The notes under the pieces were generated by a model that worked only from the letters and a program-made list of their open reading frames with translations, was not told the DNA's origin and searched no databases. The translations under genes were made by a program, and so were the position numbers. 35,948 nt of DNA from an uncultured Flavobacterium sp. (GTDB taxonomy: Bacteria; Bacteroidota; Bacteroidia; Flavobacteriales; Flavobacteriaceae), in contig NZ_CAMLDD010000036.1 of the NCBI RefSeq assembly GCF_946478785.1, forward strand, positions 1 to 35,948, in the 5' to 3' direction. The stretch's first letter is position 1, and each line of letters begins with the position of its first letter. Below are positions 26,010-34,608 of the stretch, in pieces.

Positions 26010-27134
26010 TTATATTTTTTTGATCTGGACACAGGAAACATTTTCCATCTTAATCTTCTTTCCCACTTTTTTAAGCAATCCGGTTTTGGGGTTTCTTTTA
26101 AAAACAATCACATTTCCCGAATTTACATTTGTTGCAATCAGGAACTTTCCGGTTTCATCAATAGCAAAAATTCGGGGATGGTTTCCTAAAGCTGATTGGT
26201 AGCCAACGTTTTTTAAATAGCCGTTTTCTGTAATAGAAAAAATAGCAATATTATTTTCTTTACCCCGATTAGAAGCATATAAAAATTTTCCGTCAGGCGA
26301 AATATGAATGTCGGAGCTTTCAAAACCTTCCTTAATTTTATCCGGATGTGTATTGATGCGCTGGATTTGTGTAAGAGTTCCATTTTTATATTGATAAACA
26401 CTTATGGAGCCCGCCATTTCTTCAATGCAGTAACCGTATTTTTGATTCGGATGAAAGGTAAAATGTCTTGGCCCTGCTTCTAAATCTGTTTTTGTAAAAG
26501 GAGTTGGAGTTTCTGTTAATGGCTTTTTTCTGGTTTCGTCAAAACGATAACAGCGTATTTTATCAGCACCTAAATCAGGCAAAAAAAGATAATCAAATTC
26601 AGGAGAAAACACAGCTGAATGGACATGAGATTTTGTTTGTCTTTCTTTATGAATGCTTCCATCAGTGTATTGAAAATTTTGAGCTATTGAATCGATTATT
26701 CCATTTTCTAATAGCGGATGAACGGATACACTTCCTTCGGTATAATTTGCATTCACAAGCCACTTGCCATTTTTATGAACCGAAACATAAACCGGATTTT
26801 CGCCACCGCTTCCCTGTTTATTTAAAAAAGTCAGCGATTTATTTTCCGGATTAAATTCAAAACTGCTAGCACTTCCCGAATTTGGTGTTTTTGTATCCGT
26901 ACAGGCATAAATATATTTTCCGTTTGGAGAAACTGTCAAATAAGATGGATTGATGATGTCTTTTGCCGAAGTAATTTTGGTCAGTTTTCCATTTAAAGTA
27001 TCCAATTGGTAAACCTGAATTGATTCCGCTGTTTTATCACGATTATAAGATCCCAAAAAGACGTAGGTATTTTGAGAAAATACATGGAATGAAGCAAGAA
27101 GGGCAAGGGTGAAATAGATAATTTTTAGGTTCAT
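26010..27134 (-). CDS. Lactonase-family seven-bladed beta-propeller (6-phosphogluconolactonase-like)
   Basis: The 374-residue protein has a signal peptide (ALLASFHVFSQ) and repeats of a propeller blade with motifs YLTVSPNGKYIYACTDT, YVSVHKNGKWLVNANY and IHISPDGKFLYASNRG. It belongs to the lactonase family (PF10282 type), whose cytosolic member Pgl/YbhE hydrolyses 6-phosphogluconolactone. Since this copy is exported, an extracytoplasmic lactone or a role other than the pentose phosphate pathway is more likely. It heads an operon with the GNAT gene. Confidence 0.88.
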   Translation of the reverse strand: MNLKIIYFTLALLASFHVFSQNTYVFLGSYNRDKTAESIQVYQLDTLNGKLTKITSAKDIINPSYLTVSPNGKYIYACTDTKTPNSGSASSFEFNPENKSLTFLNKQGSGGENPVYVSVHKNGKWLVNANYTEGSVSVHPLLENGIIDSIAQNFQYTDGSIHKERQTKSHVHSAVFSPEFDYLFLPDLGADKIRCYRFDETRKKPLTETPTPFTKTDLEAGPRHFTFHPNQKYGYCIEEMAGSISVYQYKNGTLTQIQRINTHPDKIKEGFESSDIHISPDGKFLYASNRGKENNIAIFSITENGYLKNVGYQSALGNHPRIFAIDETGKFLIATNVNSGNVIVFKRNPKTGLLKKVGKKIKMENVSCVQIKKI

Positions 27135-27162
27135 TTTTTAGTTTCAGGTTTATACTCAATCT

Positions 27163-27264
27163 TGTCATTTGGACGAAGGAGAAATTACATTTGCAATTCT
27201 ACAAAGATTAGCGACATACTATGCGGAGTTTCTGGTGTGATTTCTCCCAAAAGGTCGAAATGAT
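27163..27264. repeat. Imperfect inverted repeat, REP-like
   Basis: TGTCATTTGGACGAAGG...GAAATTACA (27163-27189) faces GGTGTGATTTCTCCC...GGTCGAAATGATA (27233-27264). The arms share TCATTT.GAC and GAAAT.ACA cores. This pattern is familiar as an abundant intergenic palindrome in Flavobacterium and relatives. It sits between two minus-strand genes and could act as an mRNA stabiliser or terminator. Confidence 0.65.
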
Positions 27265-27303
27265 AAAGTGGACGGCTTTACAGTTTCACATTTAACAAAA
27301 TTA

Positions 27304-28401
27304 CTATTTCATTCCTTTCCACCATTGTGCAAATTGCTGCTTGTCATTTTTCAGTTCAACTATCTCTCCAATCATCGGAGTTATTAACGGAATCGGATTT
27401 TGTGACAAACTATTCAATTCGGTTACCTTAATTAAAGGTTCATCCCAGGAATGCAGAGACAAAGGAAATTTTGAATTATGAACCGGAAAGACTCTTTTTG
27501 CCTTTAAGTCTTTCATCGCTTTTATTACATCTTCCGGCAAATTGTGAATGTATTTCCATGCCGGATTATATTGCCCGTTATCAAGAAGTACAATATCAAA
27601 AGGTCCAAATTTATCGCCAATTGCAGCAAAATGAGTATCATAACCGCTGTCGCCGCCCAAATACATTTTGAAATCTTTGGTTTCTAAAACAAAAGAAGTC
27701 CAAAGTGTATTACAGCGTTTGATGCTTCTGCCTGAAAAATGTCTTGATGGAGCAGTATAAAGTGTTAGATTTTCATCTAATGCCACTTTTTCGTGCCAGT
27801 CTTTTTCGATAATATTTTCTATTGGAAAACCCCAAAATTCAAAATGTGAACCAACGCCAAGTGCCGTGATTACTTTTTTTATTTTTGGTTTTAGTTCCAT
27901 AATGGTTTTATAATCTAAATGATCATAATGGTCGTGTGTTATCAGCAAATAATCAATTTCAGGAATATCATCATAGGTATAAATATCAGTTCCTTTAAAG
28001 GCTTTTGTGGTTCCGTAAACAGGAGAGGCGTTGCCACTCAAAACCGGATCAATTAAAAAACGTTTGCCTTCAAGCTGAATAAAATAGGAGGAATGCCCAA
28101 ACCAAACTAAAACATCCTGTTGTAAAGGAAGTTCCTTTAAATTGGTTTTCACAGAAGGAATAACATCAGTCGGAATTTTTCGGTCAACCTTCTTGAAAAA
28201 GAATTGACTTAAAATATCATAATAGCCATAACCTTCCGCTAGTTCCGGAGTGAAATTTTCATTTTCAAATTTTCCGTTTTTGTATTGAGGTGATTTTTGT
28301 ATTAAAGCCAGTCTTTCTCCGGAAGGTCTCTTTCCGAATCTTGGATGGAATAAGAAATAGTAAATAATTGCCAGTAAAAGAACGAGTATTGTTAGGGTCA
28401 T
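27304..28401 (-). CDS. MBL-fold metallo-hydrolase, NAPE-PLD/UlaG-like
   Basis: The 365-residue protein starts with a membrane helix (LTILVLLLAIIYYFLF). The metallo-beta-lactamase domain includes WFGHSSYFIQLEGK, LIDPVLS, the metal site THDHYDHLDY, GVGSHFEFWG, GGDSGYDTHF and a final VFPVHNSKF. This is the pattern of NAPE-hydrolysing phospholipase D and UlaG-like hydrolases. It is probably anchored to the inner membrane. Substrate is not determined. It follows the DUF1801 gene by 11 bases. Confidence 0.88.
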   Translation of the reverse strand: MTLTILVLLLAIIYYFLFHPRFGKRPSGERLALIQKSPQYKNGKFENENFTPELAEGYGYYDILSQFFFKKVDRKIPTDVIPSVKTNLKELPLQQDVLVWFGHSSYFIQLEGKRFLIDPVLSGNASPVYGTTKAFKGTDIYTYDDIPEIDYLLITHDHYDHLDYKTIMELKPKIKKVITALGVGSHFEFWGFPIENIIEKDWHEKVALDENLTLYTAPSRHFSGRSIKRCNTLWTSFVLETKDFKMYLGGDSGYDTHFAAIGDKFGPFDIVLLDNGQYNPAWKYIHNLPEDVIKAMKDLKAKRVFPVHNSKFPLSLHSWDEPLIKVTELNSLSQNPIPLITPMIGEIVELKNDKQQFAQWWKGMK

Positions 28402-28412
28402 GATTTTTAGAT

Positions 28413-28829
28413 TTACGGATATAATTTTTGTAATTCTTTTACAGACGTGGAAATCATGATTTTCAGAATTTCAAGATCAATATCAGTTAGTTTTTTAATG
28501 TAAATGCAACTTTTTGCGGCTTTGTATTTTCCAAGTTTTGAAAGCAATTCCTCTTTATTATCTGAAAGGTAGATATAAAGTGAAATAGCGGCTTTTCTTG
28601 GAGAAAACCCAACAAGCGGTGCATCGCCTTCGTGTCCGCTGGCATATTTATAATGATAACTTCCAAAACCAATAATGCTTGATCCCCACATTCTAGGTTC
28701 AAAACCAGTTACGTTCTGCATTATTTTAAGAAGCTCAAAAGCATCATTTCTTTTTGCTTCATCGTCTACAAAATTGTTTATAAAATCAATCACACTAATT
28801 TCTGTTTCTGTAGTTTTATTTTTTGCCAT
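28413..28829 (-). CDS. DUF1801 protein
   Basis: The 138-residue protein has the DUF1801 pattern: SVIDFINNFVDDEAKRNDAFELLKIM, EPRMWGSSIIGFGSYHYKY, LVGFSPRKAAISLYIYL and a closing KSCIYIKKLTDID. It differs from the second DUF1801 protein in the window (23085-23462). Its start overlaps the end of the serine hydrolase gene by 14 bases, so the two are translationally coupled. Function is not established. Confidence 0.85.
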   Translation of the reverse strand: MAKNKTTETEISVIDFINNFVDDEAKRNDAFELLKIMQNVTGFEPRMWGSSIIGFGSYHYKYASGHEGDAPLVGFSPRKAAISLYIYLSDNKEELLSKLGKYKAAKSCIYIKKLTDIDLEILKIMISTSVKELQKLYP

Positions 28830-29883
28830 GATTTATTTTGTTTGGATGTACTAAATCACTTTTCAGTAGAATATTTTTGATTTTGAATTCAGATGCATAA
28901 AACAAGTCTGAACTTTCATTCATTTGATTTTCAATGACAATTAAACTCACATCACTTTCGGGAAAATACAAATTTACAGAAGAAAATCCATCACCCAAAC
29001 CAGTATGGCCAAGATATTTTACCATATCTTTTTCAACAATTCTAATGCTGTAACCATAACCTTCTTTTTCTTTTCCGAAGAAATTATGTTGTGATAACGC
29101 AGTCGGTTTTATGAGTAATTGATATGATTCAGGCCTTAGGATTTTTCCTTTATGAAGATTATTGTTCCAAATTGCTAAATCGTGTACGGTAGAAATAATT
29201 CCATCAGCCCCCAGGTTTTCCAGTGTTATGAGCGACTTTTTTACAGATTCGTATGTGTTTTTATTATTTATGTATCCTGTGGTCAAATTTTGAATTTTGT
29301 CTTGGTTATAAGCAATAGTATTCTTCATTTGAAGTTTTTTGAAAAGTGCATTGACCACTTCACTGTAACTTTTATTCGAAGTATGCTCAACAATTTGCCC
29401 CAGAAGACTGTAACTAACATTTCCGTAATGAAAATTAGTCCCAGGCTTAAATTCTAAAGGTTTATTGATGTCCACAATTCCGTGTGTATGATTTAAAAGT
29501 TGATGAACCGTAACAGAATCTGCCCAGTTTTGTGGAAGTTCAGGAAGGTGTTTTTTGATTGGATCCTGCAAATTGATTCTCCCTTTTTCGACTTCCAATA
29601 AAATTAAAACCGCGGCAATTTGTTTGCTGTTAGACATTATTTCAAATTGGCTGTCAAGTTTTAAGGGTTTCTTAGTATCGAAATTTTCAAAACCAGAGGC
29701 TTTATTATATAGCGTTTTCCCATTTTTAGCAATCAGAATTACACCATTAAATTTAGGATCGGAGACTTTAATTAAGCTGTCTATTTTGGCAGCATAATTA
29801 TCTTTTTTTTGAGCAAAAGAATTACAGTTAGAAAATAGAAAGACAATAGATAGCAAAGAAGAGAATCGGGAAATAGCGTTCAT
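28816..29883 (-). CDS. Serine hydrolase of the beta-lactamase/penicillin-binding class C group
   Basis: The 355-residue protein has a signal peptide (IVFLFSNCNSFAQ), the nucleophile motif MSNSK (Ser84, Lys87), the second motif YGN in FHYGNVSYSLLGQ, and LGHTGLGDGFSS corresponding to the third (H/K-T-G) motif. This is the beta-lactamase/D-Ala-D-Ala peptidase-like fold, in which many members are esterases or peptidases rather than antibiotic-hydrolysing enzymes. It is exported to the periplasm. A cysteine in the signal region could also support lipoprotein processing. Confidence 0.88.
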   Translation of the reverse strand: MNAISRFSSLLSIVFLFSNCNSFAQKKDNYAAKIDSLIKVSDPKFNGVILIAKNGKTLYNKASGFENFDTKKPLKLDSQFEIMSNSKQIAAVLILLEVEKGRINLQDPIKKHLPELPQNWADSVTVHQLLNHTHGIVDINKPLEFKPGTNFHYGNVSYSLLGQIVEHTSNKSYSEVVNALFKKLQMKNTIAYNQDKIQNLTTGYINNKNTYESVKKSLITLENLGADGIISTVHDLAIWNNNLHKGKILRPESYQLLIKPTALSQHNFFGKEKEGYGYSIRIVEKDMVKYLGHTGLGDGFSSVNLYFPESDVSLIVIENQMNESSDLFYASEFKIKNILLKSDLVHPNKINHGKK

Positions 29884-29974
29884 TTAGGTTTTTTTAGTTT
29901 ATTGTTTGTTTCAAGTTTCTGGATTTTGTTTCCGGTTAAGATTGAAAACTGAAGCTGAGAATGAAAATTCTTTT

Positions 29975-30340
29975 CTAGAACATTCCATTTTCATTGATCA
30001 TTTTATCGGGAACAGCCTGCCCTAAATCCCAAAGCTCAATTATTTTATCAGATTCAAATCTAAGAATATGAACCACGGCAGTACCCAAATCAGTAAGAGT
30101 TTGTTGCAGGTGTGAATGTACTACGACTAAATTTCCGTCTTCTAAAACATGATGAATTGTAAAAATTTTATTTGGATTTGTTTTTGCCGATTCTTCCATA
30201 GCAAGCATCAAAGTATCTGCATCACCCTTAAAATATACATTATGATGTTTGAAATCCTTGCTTACATACAGGCGAAAAGCCTCGTGGGAATGCCCTTTTG
30301 CAGCTAATTTTAAAAACTCTTGTGCAATTTCTTTTTTCAT
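29975..30340 (-). CDS. NTF2-like (SnoaL-type) small protein
   Basis: The 121-residue protein starts MKKEIAQEFLKLAAKGHSHEAFRLYVSKDFKHHNVYFKGD and continues with HHVLEDGNLVVVHSHLQQ and IIELWDLGQAVPD. This is the cone-shaped NTF2 fold, used for ligand binding or as an isomerase/cyclase. No active-site assignment is possible. It precedes the serine hydrolase gene by 91 bases. Confidence 0.82.
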   Translation of the reverse strand: MKKEIAQEFLKLAAKGHSHEAFRLYVSKDFKHHNVYFKGDADTLMLAMEESAKTNPNKIFTIHHVLEDGNLVVVHSHLQQTLTDLGTAVVHILRFESDKIIELWDLGQAVPDKMINENGMF

Positions 30341-30796
30341 AATACCTAATTTTAAAAAAGAAACTAATCTAAGAAATTATAACCTTAGATTTTGGTTATA
30401 CCAGATAAACCAACTTATTTTTTCTCTATTTCTATACGGCTAAAGTTAATAAATTTAGTTTTTGTAAAGGCCTTAAACAAATTTTGTTTTTGACTGATGC
30501 CAGCCATTTTATCTTAAAAAACATCTGCGGGAGCAAAAAAACAGAATTTATTAAGGGATAAATTCATTATTTTTTTGAGATAGAATCTTCCTGATTGCTT
30601 AAAAATCTCCGTCAATTATTAAAAGTTTTGCACCATTTTATTACTTCGTTATCTTTAGGAGTAGTAATATTACCGTTTACATCTTCGACTAATCTTTCTT
30701 TAATCAAAAAAAAATATAAATTTTTTAGAAGATGCTTAATAGAAACTAATTCCACTAAAAAACCAAATGCGCAAATATGTGTTAGCGGTTCGTTGT
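30341..30796. other. Gene-poor interval with a short coding remnant and a cassette-type end
   Basis: On the minus strand a frame open to its stop at 30612-30614 reads KERLVEDVNGNITTP, DNEVIKWC and KTFNN. It is preceded by a poly-T stretch and no start, so it looks like the 3' end of a lost gene. GTTAGCGGTT at 30781-30790, 7 bases from the next stop codon, matches the ends of the palindromic sites further right. CGGCTAAAGTTAAT (30437-30450) resembles their opposite end. Nothing else is recognised. Confidence 0.5.
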
Positions 30797-31330
30797 TTAT
30801 TTTGTCCGCTTGTAATAGAGTTGTGTCAATCCCGTTTCATATGTTTTGACTTTGATGAATTCAAGAATTTGTTCAGGTCTATCGTCTTTAAAAAGCCTTG
30901 TCCCATTGCCTAATAAAACTGGTACAACCGAAATTATTAGCTCGTCTATTAAGTCGTGTTTCAATAGTTCATTTATTACTTCAGCACCACCGTCACAATA
31001 TATATTTTTTCCTTTTTCAGACTTTAGTCGTTTGACCAATTCATGTATGTTTCCGGTATAGAAAATGGTTCTGCCTATTTGTGGTCTTTCAGTTCTTGTA
31101 ATGACATAAACATCTCGTTTTCCATTGTCGTAATGAGATAAGCCGATTTCTTTGAGTACATAATCATAGGTTCTTCTACCAATAATTAATGTGTCAATTG
31201 TATCTGTAAATTCCGCATAACCATAATCTTCACCTTCTTTTTCTACCATTTTTAAAAAACTCAGGTCGTCATTTGGTTTTGCAATATAGCCGTCTAAACT
31301 TGAAGCAATAAAAAGTGATAATTTTCGCAT
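30797..31330 (-). CDS. Dihydrofolate reductase-family protein (RibD C-terminal-like)
   Basis: The 177-residue protein starts RKLSLFIASSLDGYIAKPND, has TLIIGRRTYDYVL, and a glycine-rich IYCDGGAEVINELL plus DELIISVVPVLLGNG. This matches the RibD C-terminal reductase domain that includes DHFR-like enzymes. It binds NADPH, but the substrate is uncertain. It is placed 7 bases downstream of the SRPBCC gene in an operon with a decayed ArsR gene. Confidence 0.9.
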   Translation of the reverse strand: MRKLSLFIASSLDGYIAKPNDDLSFLKMVEKEGEDYGYAEFTDTIDTLIIGRRTYDYVLKEIGLSHYDNGKRDVYVITRTERPQIGRTIFYTGNIHELVKRLKSEKGKNIYCDGGAEVINELLKHDLIDELIISVVPVLLGNGTRLFKDDRPEQILEFIKVKTYETGLTQLYYKRTK

Positions 31331-31336
31331 TTGTGA

Positions 31337-31837
31337 TTAATTTAAGGTCAATAATAATTCAGCGAGATTGCTAATCGCCATTGAAAATCCTTCTTTGAAA
31401 CCCATAGCAATTATCATTTCAATATCTTCTAAATTGTCGTGTTTCAAAGTGATATTTGCGGTTGTAATATTGTTGTTTGCAGTAAAATTAATGGTATAAA
31501 ATGAACTTGGCTTTCCGTTATTATCAATACCATTTTCGTCGCAAAATGCATCTAACCAAGATAATAATTCGTTTGTTTCAATAGCTTTGTAATCTGCTTT
31601 GCACCACATTTTTTCGCCTTCCGGGCTTACCATTGCGTAAAGCCACGTTCCGTCAACTTTTAAATCTAAAAACTTGGTTTTGATATGATAAGGTTTTGGT
31701 GCCCACCATTTGTCGAGCAGCTCAGGTGTTGTCCACGCTTTCCAGACCAATTCACGGCTGGCTTTGAATTCACGTTTAATTTCGATAGATTTTTCTTCCT
31801 TGTTTACAGTGAAGTCAAATAATAAATTGTTGTTCAT
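31337..31837 (-). CDS. SRPBCC/AHSA1-type protein
   Basis: The 166-residue protein has the START-like pattern [32 protein letters not shown], then [17 protein letters not shown] and a C-terminal helix [14 protein letters not shown]. It belongs to the activator-of-Hsp90 ATPase homologue group. Its ATG overlaps the stop of the decayed ArsR gene (ATGA), so an ArsR-SRPBCC-reductase operon was the original arrangement. Confidence 0.87.
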   Translation of the reverse strand: MNNNLLFDFTVNKEEKSIEIKREFKASRELVWKAWTTPELLDKWWAPKPYHIKTKFLDLKVDGTWLYAMVSPEGEKMWCKADYKAIETNELLSWLDAFCDENGIDNNGKPSSFYTINFTANNNITTANITLKHDNLEDIEMIIAMGFKEGFSMAISNLAELLLTLN

Positions 31838-32190
31838 TTTTTATTGGTTTTAAGGGTTAATAAAACTTTGTCGAGTTGATTGAAACGGTCTTCCCAAATC
31901 GTTCTGAATTGGTAGAGCCATTCATCTATTTCCTTCGTTTTTCTATTTTAAGTTGGTAAAAAATTTCTCTGCCTTGCTGTTTTTGCGTAATCAATTCGCA
32001 CTCATAAGATTCGTAAATGTTTAGAAACAGCTTGTCTTGTACTGTCAAAATGTTCGGCAATAGCATTTGGTGTCATTGCTTGTATTGCTATGAGTGAAAT
32101 GATTGCTCGTTTTGTTGGGTCGGCAATTGCCTGAAAAATATCTCGTCTGATTCCTATTACGCAACTATTTGATTGCAAATATAAGTGCAA
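31834..32190 (-). pseudogene. ArsR-type regulator with two frameshifts
   Basis: On the minus strand an open stretch reads [20 protein letters not shown], then [17 protein letters not shown], the winged-helix recognition segment of an ArsR repressor. A TGA then interrupts. Continuing in a second frame, [22 protein letters not shown] follows. A further shift restores [18 protein letters not shown] up to a TGA overlapping the next ATG. The usual full-length ArsR layout is thus present but broken twice. No ATG was found in frame at the expected start, only a TTG upstream. The gene may be inactive while its promoter and operator remain. Confidence 0.82.
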
Positions 32191-32207
32191 TCATTTGGTT
32201 TCGCAAA
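32171..32207 (-). promoter_or_regulatory. Promoter with palindromic operator for the ArsR-SRPBCC-reductase operon
   Basis: On the minus strand TTTG (plus 32204-32207) and TATATTTG (plus 32176-32183) are separated by 20 bases, matching the Bacteroidota -33/-7 layout. A perfect inverted repeat GATTGCA-N8-TGCAATC (32171-32192) covers the -7 box. This placement suits an operator for the ArsR-type protein encoded directly downstream. Confidence 0.7.
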
Positions 32208-32273
32208 TTATTTGGATATTTTTTTAAAATGTTAAAAAATTGTTCAAAGTTCAGTCATCGGAAAAATCGTTTT

Positions 32274-32376
32274 ACAATGACCGCTAACGTCAGACTGTGA
32301 AAAAACTAAAAATCAACCTCTTGAGAATCTCATATTTGATTTTTTTCTTTGAGTCCTCCGAATACTTATAAATTCG
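32274..32376. repeat. Cassette-type site A, left end with nested palindromic element (truncated)
   Basis: ACAATGACCGCTAACG at 32274-32289 is followed by a 16-base end repeat (CAGACTGTGAAAAAAC). The whole 101 bases resemble 35650-35751. The right half seen at the other copy is missing, because the sequence changes at about 32375 to the intron remnant. It sits upstream of the ArsR operon promoter and downstream of the serine hydrolase. Confidence 0.65.
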
Positions 32377-32610
32377 GCTTGGCGTTGACCCAAACCACTC
32401 CTATACTTTTAGCGTACCCGAAAAGGTGGTTGGGCAATTGCACAAAGTCCTATTTTAAACACGACCATCTTGAAACACTTAAAGCATTGAGGCTATCAAT
32501 CTTTAACCAATGTTTAACCCATCACTTTGCGAACCGCCGAGTACGTGACCCGTACGCTCGGTGGTATTTGAGGTGTACTCCGTTCCATTTTGGGGAGCCG
32601 TCTACTCAAT
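32377..32610 (+). mobile_element. 3' remnant of a group II intron (domains V and VI, IIC-like)
   Basis: Bases 32533-32565 fold as domain V: a 9-bp stem ACCGCCGAG/CTCGGTGGT with a CG bulge, an inner 4-bp stem TACG/CGTA and a small loop. The CGC triad and overall pattern agree with IIC-type introns from memory. Bases 32570-32607 (GAGGTGTACTCC...GGGGAGCCGTCTACTC) form domain VI, and the intron probably ends near CTACTCAAT at 32610. Upstream, CCCAAACCAC...GTGGTTGGG can pair, possibly as domain IV base. No reverse transcriptase ORF or 5' end is present, so the start is approximate. It runs opposite to the flanking genes. Confidence 0.72.
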
Positions 32611-32620
32611 TGATTGTTCG

Positions 32621-34018
32621 TTATTTTTTGTTAGTTTTATTTATCAATTCAAAGCATATATCGTCAATGTCTTCATTTATGTTGGAAACATTTGATAATA
32701 TAATGACTGCCGTTTTTTGTTCAACATTAATAGCGATAGAGGAAGAATATCCGCCTGTTCCTCCGTTGTGCCAATTTAAATCTTGGTTATTTTTGGATTT
32801 TAAAATGTGCCAACCCAAGCCTATTTTCATATCTTTATTAATGACGAAAGTTGGTTTTCTTGTCAATGCAAGTACCATGTTTGTAGGATTGAATTGTGCA
32901 TATGTAAATTTTGCCAAATCTTCTGTCGTGGATAATATTCCGCCACCACCAAACAGAACATCAAAATCCCAATTAGATACGGTTTTGCCGTTCTCGTCTA
33001 ATCCTTTTACGAGTTTTTTTCCTAAATTTTGAGAACTTGTAAATGAGTTTGTCATTTTGTATTTATCGAAGATTTCCTTTTGTAATAATTTTTGAAAACT
33101 CGTCTTTTGCGACAAACCAAGTGTATAACCTAAAAGTCCTGCACCTAAATTTGAATAAGAAGAAGTTTTTGTAGGCTCGTTTTCAAGTTTCAGCAAGTTT
33201 TTAAGATACTCTTCAATTTCTTTTTTGCCATAATTCTTGTAGGGATTTGTTTCATTCGATAAGTCCAGGTTTTCAGGCAATCGTGGCAAGCCTGAAGTGT
33301 GGTTAGCTAAACTTTCAAAACTTATTTTAATGTTGTTTTTGAAAGTAAAAGGGTAGTAAGTATTGATTTCGTCTGTCAATTTTAGTTTTTCATCTACAAC
33401 AAGTGAAGCCAGAACGGATGATGTAAATATTTTTGTAATTGAGCCAATTTCAAAAATATTATTTTGATTTTCGTTTGGTTTTATGGTGTCGTTTATTTTT
33501 ATAATTCCGTAATAATTTGTTTTTCCATTTTGAATTAAGGCAATTGAAAGTTGAGTGTTATTAGGGAAATCTTTGGATTTTAAGAAAAGGATTTTAGCAA
33601 TTTCTGTTGGATAGTTGCTTAATGCGTTTACACTGGCACTTTCGTTTTTTTTTAATTCTTCATAAGGTTTTATAAAAAGTCCGTTGATTTGGTTTTGTTT
33701 GTTGAGTGAAATATTTACCGCTAAAACAGCTTTTTCAAAATTCGTCTTATATGTTATATAAGTTCCTTGCTGGTAACTGATAAATTCTTTGCTTTCTATT
33801 CTCCCGAATTGATTTTTTAGTCCTATCAAAAATTGTTTGGTATTTTCAAAAGGTAACTCCTGTTTCATTTCTTGCGAAAAACTGTTGAAAATGTTCTCAT
33901 ATTTTTCAGCGTTATAGTTTTCTTGGAAATTGGAAATTGCGATTTTATAATTGTCAGTTTGAGCAAATAATAAATTTGTAGTCAAGATTGAAATTAAGAA
34001 AAAAAATAGTCTTTTCAT
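32621..34018 (-). CDS. Exported serine hydrolase with DUF3887 and beta-lactamase domains
   Basis: The 465-residue protein has a signal peptide (LISILTTNLLFAQ). An N-terminal DUF3887-like part (~25-120; SNFQENYNAEKYENIFNSFS) precedes the beta-lactamase/PBP-like domain with SITK (Ser193, Lys196), YSNLGAGLLGY and WHNGGTGGYSS. It is a serine peptidase or esterase of the envelope. Its stop lies about 11 bases from the group II remnant, and its start is ~15 bases from a palindromic site. The adjacent sites and its low GC mark it as cassette cargo. Confidence 0.88.
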   Translation of the reverse strand: MKRLFFFLISILTTNLLFAQTDNYKIAISNFQENYNAEKYENIFNSFSQEMKQELPFENTKQFLIGLKNQFGRIESKEFISYQQGTYITYKTNFEKAVLAVNISLNKQNQINGLFIKPYEELKKNESASVNALSNYPTEIAKILFLKSKDFPNNTQLSIALIQNGKTNYYGIIKINDTIKPNENQNNIFEIGSITKIFTSSVLASLVVDEKLKLTDEINTYYPFTFKNNIKISFESLANHTSGLPRLPENLDLSNETNPYKNYGKKEIEEYLKNLLKLENEPTKTSSYSNLGAGLLGYTLGLSQKTSFQKLLQKEIFDKYKMTNSFTSSQNLGKKLVKGLDENGKTVSNWDFDVLFGGGGILSTTEDLAKFTYAQFNPTNMVLALTRKPTFVINKDMKIGLGWHILKSKNNQDLNWHNGGTGGYSSSIAINVEQKTAVIILSNVSNINEDIDDICFELINKTNKK

Positions 34019-34032
34019 ACCATGTTTATAAT

Positions 34033-34166
34033 GACAGCTAACGTTACCGCGTTACACGTCGTTTGAGACTAAATTAAGTCCATTCTTCGGATTTACCAAA
34101 TCTTCCAAATACAAACCAATTTTCTGTTAAGCCTATGCCCAAATCCGTTGTAGCTGTTATGCGTTC
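34033..34166. repeat. Cassette-type site C (imperfect palindrome)
   Basis: The ends are GACAGCTAACGTTACCG on the left and GTAGCTGTTATGCG on the right. The interior has a stretch CCAAATACAAA...GTTAAGCC also present in site D (35839-35867). It lies between the start of the serine hydrolase gene and the stop of the 114-aa gene. This matches an attC-like position if cassettes run on the minus strand. The arms match each other only loosely. Confidence 0.6.
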
Positions 34167-34179
34167 GGCTTTTTGGTTA

Positions 34180-34524
34180 TTAATTAGATTCGTTGTAAAA
34201 TTGAAACAATCGTAGGTAAAACTCTTTTGTTTTAGATAGCATCATTTTTTTAATTAACTCTCTTGTTTCTTTTTCTTTTGCCTCCATAATTGTCACCAAA
34301 AAATCGGTGTATATAAACGAGGTAACTCTTTCATCACAAACTTCTAAACATAATTCCAGATAGGCAAAGAAATTTTGGGAATCTTCTAATTTATTGTTTG
34401 ATGTCCAAAGTATTATTTCTTCTGCTAATTCGGACATTATCATCGAATTTTCATAACCGTCAACACTCCAATTATATTTATTCCAAGTTTTCAATTCTGT
34501 TATCTTCGGAAATAGGTTTTTCAA
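34180..34524 (-). CDS. Hypothetical protein, cassette gene
   Basis: The 114-residue protein is mostly helical, with W and Y residues (TWNKYNWSVDGYENS), a segment LELCLEVCDERVTSFIYTDFLV and a final EFYLRLFQFYNESN. No signal peptide or membrane helix is seen. I do not recognise the family. It lies between two palindromic sites, 14 bases and ~85 bases away, as expected of a single-gene cassette. Confidence 0.65.
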   Translation of the reverse strand: MKNLFPKITELKTWNKYNWSVDGYENSMIMSELAEEIILWTSNNKLEDSQNFFAYLELCLEVCDERVTSFIYTDFLVTIMEAKEKETRELIKKMMLSKTKEFYLRLFQFYNESN

Positions 34525-34608
34525 GTCGATATAAAATTGTTTAATATTTTTTTATCTAACATATTTCTTAATGAATGGTATGTTGTTTTTAGCAACATTT
34601 AGGAAAGC

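Noticed and set aside
28816..29883. Antibiotic beta-lactamase call for the serine hydrolase
   Set aside because: Motifs define the fold only. The YGN and HTG variants are widespread in esterases and peptidases, so resistance is not supported.
32349..33032. 227-codon plus-strand frame containing RRVRDPYARWYLRC
   Set aside because: It runs through the intron remnant and then antisense to the serine hydrolase. The conspicuous residues come from translating intron domain V, so it is not a gene.
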